From SVEL01 sp017381055 (GTDB taxonomy: Bacteria; Bacillota; Clostridia; Lachnospirales; Lachnospiraceae), in contig JAXJYC010000064.1 of the NCBI GenBank assembly GCA_036307185.1, forward strand, positions 1-64,000: DNA of 64,000 nt. The letters are read 5' to 3'. This document shows positions 63,647 through 64,000 of this stretch, piece by piece. Both the position numbers and the translations under genes were made by a program. Under the pieces are notes generated by a model. It saw only the letters and a program-made list of their open reading frames with translations. It searched no databases and was not told the DNA's origin. How positions within the stretch are numbered: the first letter of the stretch is position 1; the number at the start of each line of letters is the position of its first letter.

Positions 63647-64000
63647 TTAAATGTTTTTTAATACCTTATGTATAAATGCTTTTGCTTCTCTTACAAGTTC
63701 CCCATATGTTGTTTTATTGTTCTCTGTTGCACCTTCATAAGCAATTTCACTGTATAAATCAGTCCACATTCCATCCAATACTTTGTCAGTAATTACCACT
63801 TTGCCTTCAACTAAAGTCTCAAGTTTTATCTTAAGTTCACTGTTATCAACTGCAGCACATACCTCATAGCTTTCAGCTTTTTTATTAATAAGGACTGACA
63901 ATTTACCCTTGGCAGTTTCTGCAAATATAGTAATTCGACCCTTTTCATTTGCCTGACCTTGCTTAAGTGTCATGTGTACAACAGTTTCTTCACCAGCAAT
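63647..64000 (-). CDS. Hypothetical protein, 5' end beyond window
   Basis: The frame is open to the right edge. An ATG at 63973 gives 108 residues, but the nine codons before it are also open and no ribosome site is clear, so the real start may be outside. The protein is alpha/beta with a helical end (YGELVREAKAFIHKVLKNI), soluble and not recognised. It is likely flagellar-linked by position, upstream of the flagellin promoter. Confidence 0.55.
   Translation of the reverse strand: MAGEETVVHMTLKQGQANEKGRITIFAETAKGKLSVLINKKAESYEVCAAVDNSELKIKLETLVEGKVVITDKVLDGMWTDLYSEIAYEGATENNKTTYGELVREAKAFIHKVLKNI

Overview
The window is AT-rich DNA, almost all transcribed leftward. It starts with the 5' end of a 16S rRNA gene on the minus strand and ends in a flagellin cluster. 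A V-type ATPase operon, luxS with SAH nucleosidase, a YbhJ-like aconitase, glycogen branching enzyme, FliS/flagellin, a DUF3881 protein and strong AGGAGG ribosome sites point to a motile anaerobic Clostridia of the Lachnospiraceae type (inference; the 16S fragment is too short to place it).

Layout. 1-787: 16S start and two tandem rRNA promoters. 0.8-8 kb: CvpA-like protein, a beta-propeller membrane protein, a LysM protein with a degenerate JAMM-like domain, a coiled-coil membrane protein, then TSCPD protein - LuxS - MtnN - HAD phosphatase - small protein. 8.1-31.3 kb: a type VII secretion (T7SS) locus read right to left. It begins with a sigma-A-type promoter, a c-di-GMP-I (GEMM) riboswitch and a terminator, followed by EssC, the YukD/EsaB ubiquitin-like protein, two WXG100 proteins, a small helical protein, a candidate effector, DUF4176, two more WXG100 proteins, an FHA protein, a lipoprotein, a lipase with a C-terminal targeting-like module, two surface proteins, a second FHA protein, a PP2C phosphatase, a transmembrane Ser/Thr kinase and two small membrane proteins. 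It closes at a strong terminator. 31.3-37 kb: an orphan targeting module and a group of DUF3592-type membrane proteins, two of them tandem paralogues. 37-42.7 kb: tRNA-Arg, a membrane protein, a PD-(D/E)XK nuclease-like gene with an apparent ATT start, a DUF3881 protein, a repeat-rich membrane protein and a DnaQ-like exonuclease. 42.7-52.7 kb: nine-gene V-ATPase operon ending in a D-Ala-D-Ala carboxypeptidase. 52.8-59.7 kb: trmB, tRNA-Lys, azlCD, hflKC, aconitase. 59.7-64 kb: glgB, fliS, flagellin and a partial gene.

The most interesting region is the T7SS locus. A second-messenger riboswitch sits at its head. A kinase, a phosphatase and FHA readers share a repeated T-T-V-L sequence, where the first Thr has Leu at +3 as some FHA ligands do. 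A roughly 80-residue module is C-terminal in a lipase, N-terminal in a putative effector, and alone in a third gene. EssA, EssB and EsaA are not recognisable. A separate novelty is a 163-bp, highly folded element present twice, each copy just upstream of a gene start. All family assignments come from reading motifs by eye; no database search was possible.
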